Part shown: positions 8,459 to 17,440 of the stretch, piece after piece
Layout: each line of letters starts with the position of its first letter
Position numbering within the stretch: position 1 is the stretch's first letter
From: an uncultured Clostridia bacterium
GTDB taxonomy: Bacteria; Bacillota; Clostridia; TANB77; CAG-508
Reading direction: 5' to 3'
Length of the DNA: 46,521 nucleotides
Assembly (NCBI GenBank): GCA_948485625.1
Contig: CAOMRW010000017.1
Location: 1 to 46,521, forward strand
The notes under the pieces: generated by a model
The model's database searches: none
Seen by the model: the letters and a program-made list of their open reading frames with translations, nothing else
Told to the model about the DNA's origin: nothing
Made by a program: the position numbers and the translations under genes

Positions 8459-8944
8459 ATGAAAGAAGAATTTGAAAATGAAATGAAATTGGAATTTGTA
8501 AGTAAGGCAACTAATGAGGCATTTGCAAGAATCACAGTTGCTGCTTTTGCTTCTCAATTAGATCCAACAATTGAAGAATTAGCTGATATAAAGACAGCAG
8601 TTTCAGAAGCTGTTACAAACTGTATAATTCATGCATATGAAAATAGACAAGGAATAATTAGAATAAACGCAAAATTAAAGAATAATGAAATAATTATTCA
8701 AATATCAGATAATGGAAAAGGAATTGAAAATGTAGATATTGCAAAAGAACCATTATATACAACAAAACCTAACTTAGAGAGGTCAGGAATGGGATTTACA
8801 ATAATGGAAAGTTTTATGGATACAATGAAAGTAGAATCTATAGTTGGACTTGGGACAAAAGTTACTTTAGTTAAATCAATAAAAAAACAAGAAGAACAAA
8901 TACAACAAGATGAAGAAAGTTTAAGTAGTTTTACAAAAGAATAA
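8459..8944 (+). CDS. spoIIAB: Anti-sigma F factor / serine kinase SpoIIAB
   Basis: SpoIIAB is a GHKL-fold kinase that binds sigma-F and phosphorylates SpoIIAA in the predivisional cell. Motifs are intact: N-box EAVTNCIIHAYENR (about residues 47-60), the DNGKGI box near 82, and GMGFTIMESFMD near 104. At 161 residues it is longer than the usual ~145 because of a glutamine- and acid-rich tail (KKQEEQIQQDEESLSS). AGGAGGTAAATA precedes the ATG. sigF begins 18 bp downstream. Confidence 0.96.
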   Translation: MKEEFENEMKLEFVSKATNEAFARITVAAFASQLDPTIEELADIKTAVSEAVTNCIIHAYENRQGIIRINAKLKNNEIIIQISDNGKGIENVDIAKEPLYTTKPNLERSGMGFTIMESFMDTMKVESIVGLGTKVTLVKSIKKQEEQIQQDEESLSSFTKE

Positions 8945-8962
8945 AATAGAGGTAGTGTATAT

Positions 8963-9698
8963 ATGTATGAAAACAATATTAATTCAATAAAAAGAGCTCA
9001 ACAGCGGCGATAAATTTGAAATGGATAGACTTATTAGAGATAATAATGGACTTATTTGGAGTATAGTGAAAAGATTTATGAATAGAGGATATGAGGTAGA
9101 AGATTTATATCAAATAGGGTGTATAGGATTCATCAAATCAATAAAAAGATTTGATACAAATTTTGAAGTTAAATTGTCTACATATTCAGTACCATACATA
9201 TTAGGAGAAATAAAACGATTTATAAGAGATGATGGTCCAATTAAAGTTAGTAGAAGTATAAAGGAGTTAAATGTAAAGATAAATGAATTAAAAAAACATT
9301 ATTTAATAAAAAAAGGTAAAGAGATTACAATTGAAGAGATATGTAAGGAATTAAAAGTAGGAAAAGAAGAAGTAATAATTGCGATGGAATCTACTAACAC
9401 TATAGAATCAATTGATGGAAATGCAACATCAGAAAATAAAGATGGAAAAGTTATGACAATATTTGAAAAAATATCAACAGGAGTAAATGAAGAGGAAGTA
9501 ATTACAAATAAAATGTTGGTGAATCAGTTAATAAATGAATTAGAAGATAGGGATAAAGAAATAATACTATTAAGATTTTATAAAGAAAAAACTCAAACAG
9601 AAGTAGCAAAGATACTTGGAATAAGCCAAGTACAAGTATCTAGAATAGAAAGAAAAATATTAAGTAATATGAGAAAGGGAATGAGGGATGTTCTTTAA
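8963..9698 (+). CDS. sigF: Forespore sigma factor SigF, read through a CGGC (+1) site
   Basis: Sigma-F is the first forespore sigma factor. The ATG at 8963, with AGAGGT 9 bp upstream, opens MYENNINSIKRAQQ and then meets CGG CGA TAA at 9005-9013. Reading CGGC (9005-9008) as one Gly moves the frame by +1 into GDKFEMDRLIRDNN and the rest of the protein. The result, AQQGD, aligns with the SQNGD/AQSGD found at this place in other sigma-F proteins, giving 244 residues. Regions 2 (GYEVEDLYQIGCIGFIKS, EIKRFIRDDGPIKVSRS) and 4 (QTEVAKILGISQVQVSR) are intact. The alternative start at ATG 9021 has no ribosome site and loses the start of region 2. It is the only chromosomal gene here with this feature. 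A mutation or sequencing error cannot be excluded from this gene alone. Confidence 0.85.
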
Positions 9699-9719
9699 AA
9701 TCCCTTTTTAAAGGGATTT
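9698..9719 (+). terminator. Hairpin at the end of the spoIIA operon
   Basis: AAATCCCTTT (9698-9707) pairs with AAAGGGATTT (9710-9719). The tight loop means the top base pair is probably open. A clean T tract does not follow, so termination may be partial. Confidence 0.5.
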
Positions 9720-9810
9720 AGGGACACTCTTTTAAGATGTTTTATTTTATATATAATATATATTTTAAGGAGTTATAGTAAATAGATATACTAAAGGAGA
9801 GGATGAGTAG

Positions 9811-10827
9811 TTGAAGAAAGTATTAATTTATTTAGTTGTTTTTATTTTTGTTTGTTTTATTATACCAGCACTATTAACTAGAAGAAATACTTTAACAGTA
9901 TCTCAGGTAAATAATGTGATTCAAGAGGAAAATAGTAATGTAAGTTCTAAGGAAAGTATAAATTACAATTATAGTAAATATGGAACTATTAATTTATTAC
10001 ACAAAAAAACAGGAGAGATAGAACAAGTAAATATAGATGAATATTTATATAATGTTGTATCTGCCGAAATGCCTGCAACCTATGAAATTGAAGCTTTGAA
10101 AGCACAGGCAATAGTTGCTAGAACATATACAATTTATAAGATATCAGATAAAAAACATGAAAATGCAGATATTTGTGATGATTCAACATGTTGTCAAGCA
10201 TGGATTTCTAAGGATGATAGATTTTCAAGATGGGAAGAAAATCAAAGAGATAGCAATTGGGAAAAAATATGTAAATGTGTCAATGATACAAAAGGAAAGA
10301 TTGTAACTTATGATAATAAGCCAATTAATGCTTTCTTTCACTCAAATAGTGGTGGGACCACAGAAGTTCCTGTGAATGTTTGGGGAGGGACTGGATATCC
10401 ATATTTGCAAAGTGTAGAAACATCTGGTGAAGATACATATACACAATATGCATCTGAAGTTGTTTTTTCAAATGAAGAATTATTAAGTAAGATAAAACAA
10501 AAATATAATGATATAACAATTGATTTTTCAAATGCTGATGATATTAAAATATTGGGGTATACAGAAAGTAATAGAGTAAAAACAGTGAGATTTGGTAATC
10601 ATGAACTGGCAGGAGTTGATGTTAGAACATTATTAGGATTGAAGTCTACAAATTTTGAAATTATAAGAGAGGGAAATAATGTAAAATTTTCTGTAAAAGG
10701 CTATGGACATGGTGTTGGAATGAGCCAAACTGGTGCTGATAGTATGGCAAAACAAGGTAGTTCTGCTGATGAAATTATTAAGCATTTTTATACAGGTGTA
10801 GAGATTAAAGATGTTAATTCTTTATAA
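9811..10827 (+). CDS. spoIID: Stage II sporulation protein D (SpoIID)
   Basis: SpoIID is the membrane-bound lytic transglycosylase that thins septal peptidoglycan during engulfment. It starts at a TTG (9811) with AAAGGAGAGG upstream; the nearby ATG at 9804 hits a stop at once. One N-terminal membrane helix (residues ~4-22) precedes the SpoIID/LytB domain: EYLYNVVSAEMPATYEIEAL, QAIVARTYTIY, a paired-cysteine segment CDDSTCCQAW, HSNSGGTTEV with the catalytic region, and GYGHGVGMSQTGADSMA near the end. All expected blocks are present over 338 residues. It lies directly after the spoIIA operon and before the M23 protein that acts in the same engulfment machine. Confidence 0.96.
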   Translation: MKKVLIYLVVFIFVCFIIPALLTRRNTLTVSQVNNVIQEENSNVSSKESINYNYSKYGTINLLHKKTGEIEQVNIDEYLYNVVSAEMPATYEIEALKAQAIVARTYTIYKISDKKHENADICDDSTCCQAWISKDDRFSRWEENQRDSNWEKICKCVNDTKGKIVTYDNKPINAFFHSNSGGTTEVPVNVWGGTGYPYLQSVETSGEDTYTQYASEVVFSNEELLSKIKQKYNDITIDFSNADDIKILGYTESNRVKTVRFGNHELAGVDVRTLLGLKSTNFEIIREGNNVKFSVKGYGHGVGMSQTGADSMAKQGSSADEIIKHFYTGVEIKDVNSL

Positions 10828-10889
10828 AATGTATATTTTTATAAAATCCGGAAATAATTGTATTAGAAATAATTTTTAAGGAGGATTTT

Positions 10890-11747
10890 ATGAGAAGAAA
10901 TGTAAGAAAAAGAAATAATGAAGATGATGAATTAAATATCAAAATTATAAAATATTCAGGGATAGGAATTGCAATTCTTGCAATAATAGTGTTTGGACTT
11001 TTAATATATAGTAAGAGTTTAAATGACGAAGTTAAAGATGGAACTTTGACTAGTGAACAAATATCAAGTATTTTGAACAATGTTGGTTCATCAGAAAATA
11101 CAGAAAGTGCTAGTATGGAAATTGGGAAAAATATAAATGAGGCTTCTAATGAATTAAAAGAAAATACTAGTACAAATAATGTAGAAAATAAATCAAATAA
11201 TACTGTTTCAAGTGTTAATAATAATACTTCAAACAATGCATTGACTACAGATAGTATAACACCAACAAGTACACCATCAAAAGGTAATAATGAAGTAAAT
11301 AAGACTGAAAATAATAAAACAGAAAGTGAAACAACAGTAGAATTAAAATTTGAGAGACCAGTAGAAGGAGATTGTGTTAGAGACTTTGCTATTGAGAGTT
11401 TAGTATATTCAGAAACTTTACAAGAGTGGACTACTCATACAGGTATTGATATAAAAGCGGATAAAACAACAGTAGTAAAATCTGCTGAAGCTGGTACTGT
11501 AAAAACAATAAAAAATGATCCAAGATATGGATTAACTATAATTGTTGAACACGCAAATGGATTCCAAACAGTTTACTCAAATTTGTTAACTTCTGAATTT
11601 GTTGTTGAAGGAGAAAAGGTAGAAAAAGGACAAGCTCTTGGAACTGTAGGTAATACTGCTGCATTTGAAATTGCTGATGAACCTCATCTTCATTTTGAAA
11701 TTTTAAAGGATTCAGTTCAAGTTGATCCTAATATATATTTAAAATAA
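10890..11747 (+). CDS. spoIIQ: SpoIIQ-type M23 metallopeptidase
   Basis: This 285-residue protein has one membrane helix (residues ~21-42), a long Ser/Asn/Thr-rich linker (to ~150) and a C-terminal LytM/M23 domain. Its order after spoIID identifies it as SpoIIQ, the forespore half of the SpoIIQ-SpoIIIAH channel. Both zinc-binding motifs are intact: HTGID (about residue 187) and HLHF (about 267). Bacillus subtilis SpoIIQ has lost one of these, whereas clostridial SpoIIQ is active, so this copy is predicted to be a working endopeptidase. AAGGAGG precedes the ATG. Confidence 0.9.
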   Translation: MRRNVRKRNNEDDELNIKIIKYSGIGIAILAIIVFGLLIYSKSLNDEVKDGTLTSEQISSILNNVGSSENTESASMEIGKNINEASNELKENTSTNNVENKSNNTVSSVNNNTSNNALTTDSITPTSTPSKGNNEVNKTENNKTESETTVELKFERPVEGDCVRDFAIESLVYSETLQEWTTHTGIDIKADKTTVVKSAEAGTVKTIKNDPRYGLTIIVEHANGFQTVYSNLLTSEFVVEGEKVEKGQALGTVGNTAAFEIADEPHLHFEILKDSVQVDPNIYLK

Positions 11748-11758
11748 AAAAACAAAAA

Positions 11759-11822
11759 CCAAAGGGGACGTTGTTAAATTGGTTGAATTAGATTTCAATT
11801 ATTTTAACAACGTTTTTCTTGG
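11759..11822 (+). repeat. Imperfect palindrome with GGGGACGTTGTTAAATTGGT
   Basis: Outer CCAA/TTGG (11759-11762 and 11819-11822) and the 11-bp stem ACGTTGTTAAA/TTTAACAACGT flank a loop that contains TTGAA/TTCAA. The left arm is nearly identical to the palindrome at 43396 (GGGGACGTTCTTAAATTGGT), showing a dispersed family. It follows spoIIQ and may end its transcript. Confidence 0.75.
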
Positions 11823-11894
11823 TGATTGGGGGCCAGGTCTTGAATCCACATTTTTATACAAAAATGTGGATTCAAGACCTGGCCCCCAATCACC
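11821..11894 (+). repeat. Perfect 35-bp palindrome with GGGGGCCAGGTC
   Basis: Arms 11821-11855 and 11860-11894 are exact inverse complements around the 4-nt loop ATAC. The arms share GGTGAT(T/A)GGGGGCCAGGTC with the palindrome at 40356. It abuts the preceding imperfect palindrome, making a tandem pair between spoIIQ and the DUF3006 gene. Confidence 0.9.
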
Positions 11895-12075
11895 ACAAAA
11901 TACTTTTTACAACCCTTTCTTTTTGGTTTATTTGGCATATTTTGTCACTTTTTAAAATATAGTTATATAATGTTTGAAAAATTCTTATATATGGTGTAAT
12001 ATATAAATAATATATTAGAGAGTGTGTAAAGAAAAAATTATATTTGTAAATTTTATTAAAGAAAGTGGTGATAAA

Positions 12076-12417
12076 ATGAATCTAAATTTTTTCGAAGAAT
12101 TAGGAAAAGCAATTAATGAAACTATAGAAAAACAAAAAGTAAATAATATAGATAAATTAGAAGATGAAGAAATTGAATTAGCAAGAAAATTAGATGCTAT
12201 AGAACAATTTACTATAGATAGATTTGAAGAAAATTTTGTTGTATTAGAAGATAGAAAAACAGGAAAAATGGAAAATATAGAAAAATATAAAATACCAGAT
12301 GGCTGTAATGAGGGGGATATTTTAAAATGTATTAATGGAAAATATATTCTAGATAAAGATGAAACAATAAAAGTAGAAAAAGAGATAGAAGATAAATACA
12401 AAAATTTATGGGAGTAA
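12076..12417 (+). CDS. DUF3006 family protein
   Basis: This 113-residue acidic, lysine-rich protein has the DUF3006 pattern: AIEQFTIDRFEENFVVLED, then a Gly-Asp-Leu-type strand (EGDILKCINGKYILDKDET). DUF3006 genes are typically found beside ComEC-like metallo-beta-lactamase genes, as here (20 bp apart). I chose the ATG at 12076 because GTGGTGAT lies just upstream; an ATG 54 bp earlier has no ribosome site. Its role is unknown, perhaps a small partner of the neighbouring hydrolase. Confidence 0.75.
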   Translation: MNLNFFEELGKAINETIEKQKVNNIDKLEDEEIELARKLDAIEQFTIDRFEENFVVLEDRKTGKMENIEKYKIPDGCNEGDILKCINGKYILDKDETIKVEKEIEDKYKNLWE

Positions 12418-12436
12418 TATAAGGAGATAACAAAAG

Positions 12437-13366
12437 ATGGCAAGGAAAAAGAAAAATAATAGTAAAAAATTAATTAGTACTATAATTACAGTAATATTTT
12501 TGATAATTGTTGCAATATTAAGTCAAAATGAACAAATTAAAGATTTATATATAATAAATAATATTAAAAATCAAATTATATCAAGTGTAGATGAATCAGA
12601 AGATAGATTAAAAACAATAGTAGTTGGTTCTGGAGATATTGAAAGTGAAGATAATTTAAGAGTTTTCTATATAGATGTTGGACAAGCTGATAGTATATTA
12701 ATAGAAAATAAAGGTGAAACAATTTTAATTGATGCAGGTAATAATGAAGATGGTAAAAATGTAGTAGAGTTTATTAAATCTAAAGGTGTAACAGAATTAA
12801 ATTATGTAATAGGAACACATCCTCATGAAGACCATATTGGTGGACTTGATGATGTTATAAATAATATAGAAATAGATAATATATTTTTACCCCAAATTCA
12901 AACAACAACAAAAACATATCAAGATGTTTTAGAAGCAATAAAAAATAAGGATAAGAAAATAAATTCATTGAAAAAAGGTGATAAATTTAAAATAGGAGAT
13001 GCAGAATTTGAGGTAATGACAGAATCTATTTTAAATAAAAGTAATTTAAATTTATCTTCGAATATTATAAGAATGGAGTTTGAGGGAATCAGTTTTTTAT
13101 TTACAGGAGATGCTGAAACTGAAAATGAAAGAACTATAAAATGGATACAAACAGATATATTAAAAGTAGGACATCATGGTTCAACTACTAGTACATCACA
13201 AAAATTTTTAAATCAAATTAAACCACAATATGCAATTATTTCTGTTGGTGAAAATAATGATTATAATCACCCAAATAAGAAGATTATGCAAAGATTAGAA
13301 AATATTGGTGCCAAAATTTTTAGAACAGATGAGAGTGGAACTATTGAAGTTATTGTAACAAAATAG
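12437..13366 (+). CDS. ComEC/Rec2-like metallo-beta-lactamase-fold hydrolase
   Basis: This 309-residue protein has an N-terminal membrane helix (residues ~11-28) and then a secreted or surface metallo-hydrolase domain like the C-terminal domain of ComEC. Motifs are FYIDVGQADSILIE (about 77), the metal site THPHEDHIGGLDD (about 131), FLFTGDAE (about 217) and KVGHHGSTTSTS (about 246). ComEC-type domains are thought to degrade nucleic acids; here the channel domain is absent. It follows DUF3006 by 20 bp, probably in one operon. AAGGAGAT precedes the ATG. Confidence 0.88.
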   Translation: MARKKKNNSKKLISTIITVIFLIIVAILSQNEQIKDLYIINNIKNQIISSVDESEDRLKTIVVGSGDIESEDNLRVFYIDVGQADSILIENKGETILIDAGNNEDGKNVVEFIKSKGVTELNYVIGTHPHEDHIGGLDDVINNIEIDNIFLPQIQTTTKTYQDVLEAIKNKDKKINSLKKGDKFKIGDAEFEVMTESILNKSNLNLSSNIIRMEFEGISFLFTGDAETENERTIKWIQTDILKVGHHGSTTSTSQKFLNQIKPQYAIISVGENNDYNHPNKKIMQRLENIGAKIFRTDESGTIEVIVTK

Positions 13367-13543
13367 CCTTTTAGATAGTGAAAAAATAGAATTTGCTTTT
13401 TATAAATTGTTAAAAACCACTTGACAGTTGGGCTTAATAAAGATAAAATAGAATAGGTAAGAAAAAAATATATTAAAGAAAGAACAAAGATACATATATT
13501 TGATTCGAACATTGAAAATTTAATAAGAAAGAGGTGTAGATTC

Positions 13544-15085
13544 ATGAATATAGGAATCATTATCGCCGCTGTCTTAATCTCACTTGCAATAGGAATACTA
13601 GTAGGAATAGCATATAGAAAGAAAGTTGCAGAATCTAAGATAAATGGTGCTGAAGAGGAAGCTAAAAAAATAGTAAGCACAGCTAAAATTGAAGCAGAGA
13701 ATTTAAAAAAATCAAAGATTATTGAAGCTAAAGAGGAAATTGTAAATAGTAGAAATGAATTAGATCAAGAGATTAAAGAAAGAAGAGGCGAAATACAAAG
13801 ACAAGAGACAAGACTTATTCAAAAAGAAGAAAATTTAGAAAGACGTTCAGAAAATTTTGAGAAGAAAGAAGAAGATTTGGAATTAAGAATAAAAGAACTT
13901 GAAAACCAAAAATTAGAAATTGAAAAATTACATGAACAAGAACTTCAAGAACTTCAAAAAATAGCAGCTTTAACAAGAGATGAGGCAAAAGATATACTAT
14001 TAAAAGAAGTTGAAAGAGATATTACAGCAGAAAAGGCATCTATAATAAGAGAAGCTAATCAAAAAGCTAAAGAGGATGCAAATAAAACTGCTAAAGAATT
14101 ATTAACATATGCAGTTCAAAAATGTGCTGCTGATCATTCTCAAGAAACTACAGTATCTATAGTTGCTCTTCCAAGTGATGAAATGAAAGGAAGAATTATA
14201 GGTAGAGAAGGTAGAAATATAAAGGCTTTAGAAACATTAACAGGAGTTGATTTAATAATCGATGATACACCTGAAGCAGTAGTTCTATCAGGATTTGACC
14301 CATTAAGAAGAGAAGTAGCTAAAATAGCATTAGAAAAATTAATTGATGATGGAAGAATACATCCAGCCAAAATAGAGGAAGTAGTAGAAAAAGCAAAACA
14401 AGAAATTGAAGAAACTATTAAATCTGAGGGTGAAAGAGCTGTTTTAGAAACTGGAGTAATTGGTTTACATCCAGACTTGGTTAAATTAATTGGAAAATTA
14501 AAATATAGGACAAGTTATGGACAAAATGTTTTAAACCACTCAATAGAAGTTTCAAATTTAGCAAGAATTATGGCTGAAGAGTTAGGATTAGATGCAAAAC
14601 TTGCAAGAAGAGCAGGTTTGTTACATGATATAGGAAAAGCTTTAGATCATGATATGGAAGGTACTCATGTTGAAATAGGTGTGGAAATACTTAAAAAGTA
14701 TAAAGAAAATCCATTAGTTATAAATGCAGTAGAGGCACATCATGAAGATGTTGAACCACAAACTCTAGAAGCTGTATTAATTCAAGCAGCAGATGCAATT
14801 AGTGCATCAAGACCAGGAGCTAGAAGAGAAACATTAGAAGCATATATTAAGAGATTACAAAATCTTGAAGAAATAGCAGATTCATTTGATGGAGTAGAAA
14901 AATCATTTGCAATTCAAGCAGGTCGTGAAGTTAGAATTATTGTTAAACCAGATAAAATTAATGATGACCAAATGACAATACTTGCTAGAGATGTAGCTAA
15001 AAAGGTTGAAAATGAAATGGATTATCCAGGTCAAATAAAAGTTAATGTTATTAGAGAAACTAGAATAGTTGATTATGCAAAATAA
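13544..15085 (+). CDS. rny: Ribonuclease Y
   Basis: RNase Y is the membrane-anchored endoribonuclease that starts mRNA decay in Firmicutes. The 513-residue protein shows, in order: a membrane helix (3-23), a long coiled coil (about 30-200), a KH domain (MKGRIIGREGRNIKALE near 213) and an HD domain (LHDIGKALDHDMEGTHVEIG near 360). AGAGGTGT precedes the ATG. ymdB follows downstream, as in many Firmicutes, although a minus-strand gene lies between them here. A strong terminator follows the stop. Confidence 0.98.
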   Translation: MNIGIIIAAVLISLAIGILVGIAYRKKVAESKINGAEEEAKKIVSTAKIEAENLKKSKIIEAKEEIVNSRNELDQEIKERRGEIQRQETRLIQKEENLERRSENFEKKEEDLELRIKELENQKLEIEKLHEQELQELQKIAALTRDEAKDILLKEVERDITAEKASIIREANQKAKEDANKTAKELLTYAVQKCAADHSQETTVSIVALPSDEMKGRIIGREGRNIKALETLTGVDLIIDDTPEAVVLSGFDPLRREVAKIALEKLIDDGRIHPAKIEEVVEKAKQEIEETIKSEGERAVLETGVIGLHPDLVKLIGKLKYRTSYGQNVLNHSIEVSNLARIMAEELGLDAKLARRAGLLHDIGKALDHDMEGTHVEIGVEILKKYKENPLVINAVEAHHEDVEPQTLEAVLIQAADAISASRPGARRETLEAYIKRLQNLEEIADSFDGVEKSFAIQAGREVRIIVKPDKINDDQMTILARDVAKKVENEMDYPGQIKVNVIRETRIVDYAK

Positions 15086-15116
15086 AAAAGTTGTGGTGTT
15101 ATGCCACAACTTTTTT
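15084..15116. terminator. Terminator between rny and the convergent gene
   Basis: AAAAAAGTTGTGG (15084-15096) pairs with CCACAACTTTTTT (15104-15116) around a 7-nt loop. Runs of A and T on both sides let it work in both directions, ending rny and the minus-strand gene at 15135. Confidence 0.9.
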
Positions 15117-15134
15117 ATTTGAATTAAAATTTAA

Positions 15135-15419
15135 TTACAGAGAAAGAAGATTTTTTAATGATTTAAAACTCATTAAAATGGAATTATTTTTTCGAATTTC
15201 TTTAAGAATCTCTGTTGGATGTAAAGAAAAATCATAGTTGTCTGTGATAGCCATAGGATAGCTAAATACAATTTCATTGTTGAAACCATAATTAAAAAAC
15301 ATAAAATTATGGATATCTTCTTTTTTTAGATTTACAATTTTTTTTCGTAAAGAATCAAACTGTTCTTCATTAAGCAACATATCTGATTGTACAAAAACTA
15401 ATTTTTCTTCATCTTGCAT
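15135..15419 (-). CDS. Hypothetical 94-residue protein
   Basis: This is a real gene judging from its AAAGGAGGAT ribosome site, sensible length and the shared terminator at its end. It is not recognised. The protein is mixed charged and hydrophobic with no signal peptide, membrane helix or cysteine. A FMFFNYGFNNEIVFSYPM strand-like segment lies in the centre. It lies on the opposite strand between rny and ymdB, separating genes that are usually adjacent. Confidence 0.65.
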   Translation of the reverse strand: MQDEEKLVFVQSDMLLNEEQFDSLRKKIVNLKKEDIHNFMFFNYGFNNEIVFSYPMAITDNYDFSLHPTEILKEIRKNNSILMSFKSLKNLLSL

Positions 15420-15608
15420 AGAAAATCCTCCTTTGCAATTTGTACAGTTTATAGTGTTATTTTAATAAATAACATATATTTAAAGATATTGCAAGCTTGA
15501 TAATTTTTAAAATATATAGTATTATAGTAGAAGATTATAGATTACTAGAGAAATAATTGTAATCTTTAATTATAAAAAAATAGAGTTTAAAGAAAAGAGG
15601 GAATAGAT

Positions 15609-16382
15609 TTGAAGATATTAGCAGTTGGAGATATTGTTGGTGTAGCAGGAATAAGAGAATTGAAAAGATTGTTACCAGGTTTAATAGAAAGTGAATCAAT
15701 TGATTTTACAATTGTAAATGCAGAAAATTCAGCAGATGGATTTGGAATTAATCAGAGAAATTTTGATGAATTAGTATCTGAAAATGTTGATGTTATAACT
15801 ATGGGAAACCATACATGGGGAAAAAAAGATATATTTAAGTTTATAGATGACCCAAGAATCATAAGACCTGCTAATTATCCAGAAGGAGTAGTTGGAAAGG
15901 GATATAATATTTATACTTGTAAAGATAAGAAAATAGCAGTTATTAATTTATTGGGAAGAGCAGAAATAAATATTTTAACAGAAAATCCTTTTTTAATAGC
16001 TAAAAGTATAGTTGAAAAAATAAAAGATAAAGTGGATATGATTTTTATAGATTTTCATGCAGAGGCTACTGGAGAGAAAATACCGTTAGGTTATTACTTG
16101 GATGGACAAGTAACAGCAGTTTATGGGACACATACACATGTGCAAACAGCAGATGAAAAAATATTGCCCAAAGGAACAGCATATATTACTGATATAGGAA
16201 TGACAGGACCTAAAAATTCTGTTCTTGGTATGGATATTGATGTGGCAATAAAAAGAATGACAACAGCTTTACCAGAAAAATATAAGATTGCAGAGGGTGA
16301 ATGTATTTTTAATGGTGTTATTTTTGATGTAGATGATAAAACATCAAAAGTAAAAAAGATTAAAAGAATATATATAGATTAA
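15609..16382 (+). CDS. ymdB: YmdB-family metallophosphoesterase
   Basis: YmdB proteins are dinuclear-metal phosphodiesterases; in Bacillus YmdB hydrolyses cyclic nucleotides and affects biofilm and motility choice. Metal-ligand motifs are intact in this 257-residue protein: AVGDIVG near residue 4, VNAENSADGFG near 36, TMGNHTWGKKDIF near 65, DFHAEATGEK near 148 and YGTHTHVQTADEKILP near 175. The start is a TTG with AGAGGGA upstream. Neighbouring rny and spoVS fit the usual Firmicute order rny-ymdB-spoVS. Confidence 0.95.
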   Translation: MKILAVGDIVGVAGIRELKRLLPGLIESESIDFTIVNAENSADGFGINQRNFDELVSENVDVITMGNHTWGKKDIFKFIDDPRIIRPANYPEGVVGKGYNIYTCKDKKIAVINLLGRAEINILTENPFLIAKSIVEKIKDKVDMIFIDFHAEATGEKIPLGYYLDGQVTAVYGTHTHVQTADEKILPKGTAYITDIGMTGPKNSVLGMDIDVAIKRMTTALPEKYKIAEGECIFNGVIFDVDDKTSKVKKIKRIYID

Positions 16383-16396
16383 AAAATATAATTCGA

Positions 16397-16403
16397 TGTC
16401 GAA
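16397..16403 (+). promoter_or_regulatory. Possible Spo0A box upstream of spoVS
   Basis: A TGTCGAA core lies 130 bp before the spoVS ATG. Single 7-bp matches are expected by chance, and spoVS is chiefly a sigma-H gene elsewhere, so this is only a hint. Confidence 0.25.
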
Positions 16404-16533
16404 AAAACAATTTTATTGCGATGAAAACTTGAAAAAATTTCCAGAAATATATTTACAAAATTTTCCAGTCGTTGTAAAATAACAACATAAAAGTTGCAAC
16501 AAAAAATAAATTAATAATAGGAGGCAAAAGAAA

Positions 16534-16797
16534 ATGGAAATTTTAAAAATTTCATCAAAATCAAATCCTAATTCAGTAGCAGGAGCAATCGCTGGATTAG
16601 TAAAGGAATCAAATAAAGCAGAAATGCAAGCAATTGGAGCAGGAGCATTAAATCAAGCTGTAAAGGCTGTGGCAATAGCAAGAGGATTTGTAGCACCAGC
16701 AGGAGTGGATTTAGTATGTATACCAGCATTTGCAGAAGTTGAAGTTGAGGGAGAAGATAGAACTGGTATAAAACTTATTGTTGAATCAAGAGTGTAA
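16534..16797 (+). CDS. spoVS: Stage V sporulation protein S
   Basis: SpoVS is a small Alba-fold protein needed for full sporulation in Bacillus. The 87-residue length and sequence are typical: EILKISSKSNPNSVAGAIAG at the start, then GAGALNQAVKAVAIARGF and VCIPAFAEVEVEG. AGGAGGC lies upstream of the ATG. It follows ymdB, its usual neighbour. Confidence 0.97.
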   Translation: MEILKISSKSNPNSVAGAIAGLVKESNKAEMQAIGAGALNQAVKAVAIARGFVAPAGVDLVCIPAFAEVEVEGEDRTGIKLIVESRV

Positions 16798-16915
16798 TAT
16801 AGAGTATAAAGGTATTTTGTAGTAATAGAACAGAATATCTTTTTTTGATTATTAAGTACTTGACAATTTAAAATGAGTATGTAAAAATGAAGAAGAAATT
16901 TAGGAGGTAATAGAG

Positions 16916-17377
16916 ATGGAAAAAATAAGAGGATTTGAAATTGCAAAAGGTTTTGAAGATAAGGGAATAAACTTACCAATTAGAAAAACAAAATATTCAG
17001 CAGGATATGATGTAGAAGCAGCAGAGGATGTAATAATTCCAAGTTTTAAAAAAGGAATGGCACCAACATTAGTAAAAACAGGAATAAAATCTTATATGCA
17101 AGATGATGAAGTTTTAATGCTATATAATAGGAGTTCTAATCCAAAGAAAAAAGGATTAATATTAGCAAATAGTGTTGGAGTTATTGATAAAGACTATTAT
17201 GGTAATGAAGATAATGATGGACATATAATGTTCGCGTTTTATAATATAAAAGAAGAAGATATGGTAATTAAAAAAGGAGAAGCAATAGGACAGGCAGTTT
17301 TCCAAAAATATTTGATAACAGATGATGATAATGCAGAAGGAGATAGAGTTGGTGGATTTGGTTCAACAACAAAATAA
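16916..17377 (+). CDS. dut: dUTP diphosphatase (dUTPase)
   Basis: The enzyme hydrolyses dUTP to dUMP, keeping uracil out of DNA. The five trimeric-dUTPase motifs are recognisable in this 153-residue protein: SAGYDVEAAEDV (I, about 26), YNRSS (II, about 71), GVIDKDYYGN (III, about 89), GEAIGQAVF (IV, about 121) and the C-terminal arm GDRVGGFGSTTK (V). A small insertion (NEDNDGH) follows motif III. AGGAGGT precedes the ATG. It is chromosomal, not phage borne, judging by neighbours and codon use. Confidence 0.93.
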   Translation: MEKIRGFEIAKGFEDKGINLPIRKTKYSAGYDVEAAEDVIIPSFKKGMAPTLVKTGIKSYMQDDEVLMLYNRSSNPKKKGLILANSVGVIDKDYYGNEDNDGHIMFAFYNIKEEDMVIKKGEAIGQAVFQKYLITDDDNAEGDRVGGFGSTTK

Positions 17378-17440
17378 AAGATATTAAAAAATATAAAAAA
17401 ATTTATCCTTAGATTGCAAGGGTTTCAGCTAAAATTACAT

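Noticed and set aside
8963..9021. Sequencing or assembly error as the general explanation
   Set aside because: The sites are not homopolymers, both strands' genes are affected, and always the same codon is involved. I keep it only as a residual possibility for sigF taken alone.
8990..9030. Classical programmed +1 slippage with a slippery codon, internal Shine-Dalgarno or stop codon
   Set aside because: The codon before CGG varies at every gene, most could not re-pair in the new frame, and no common upstream or downstream signal is seen.
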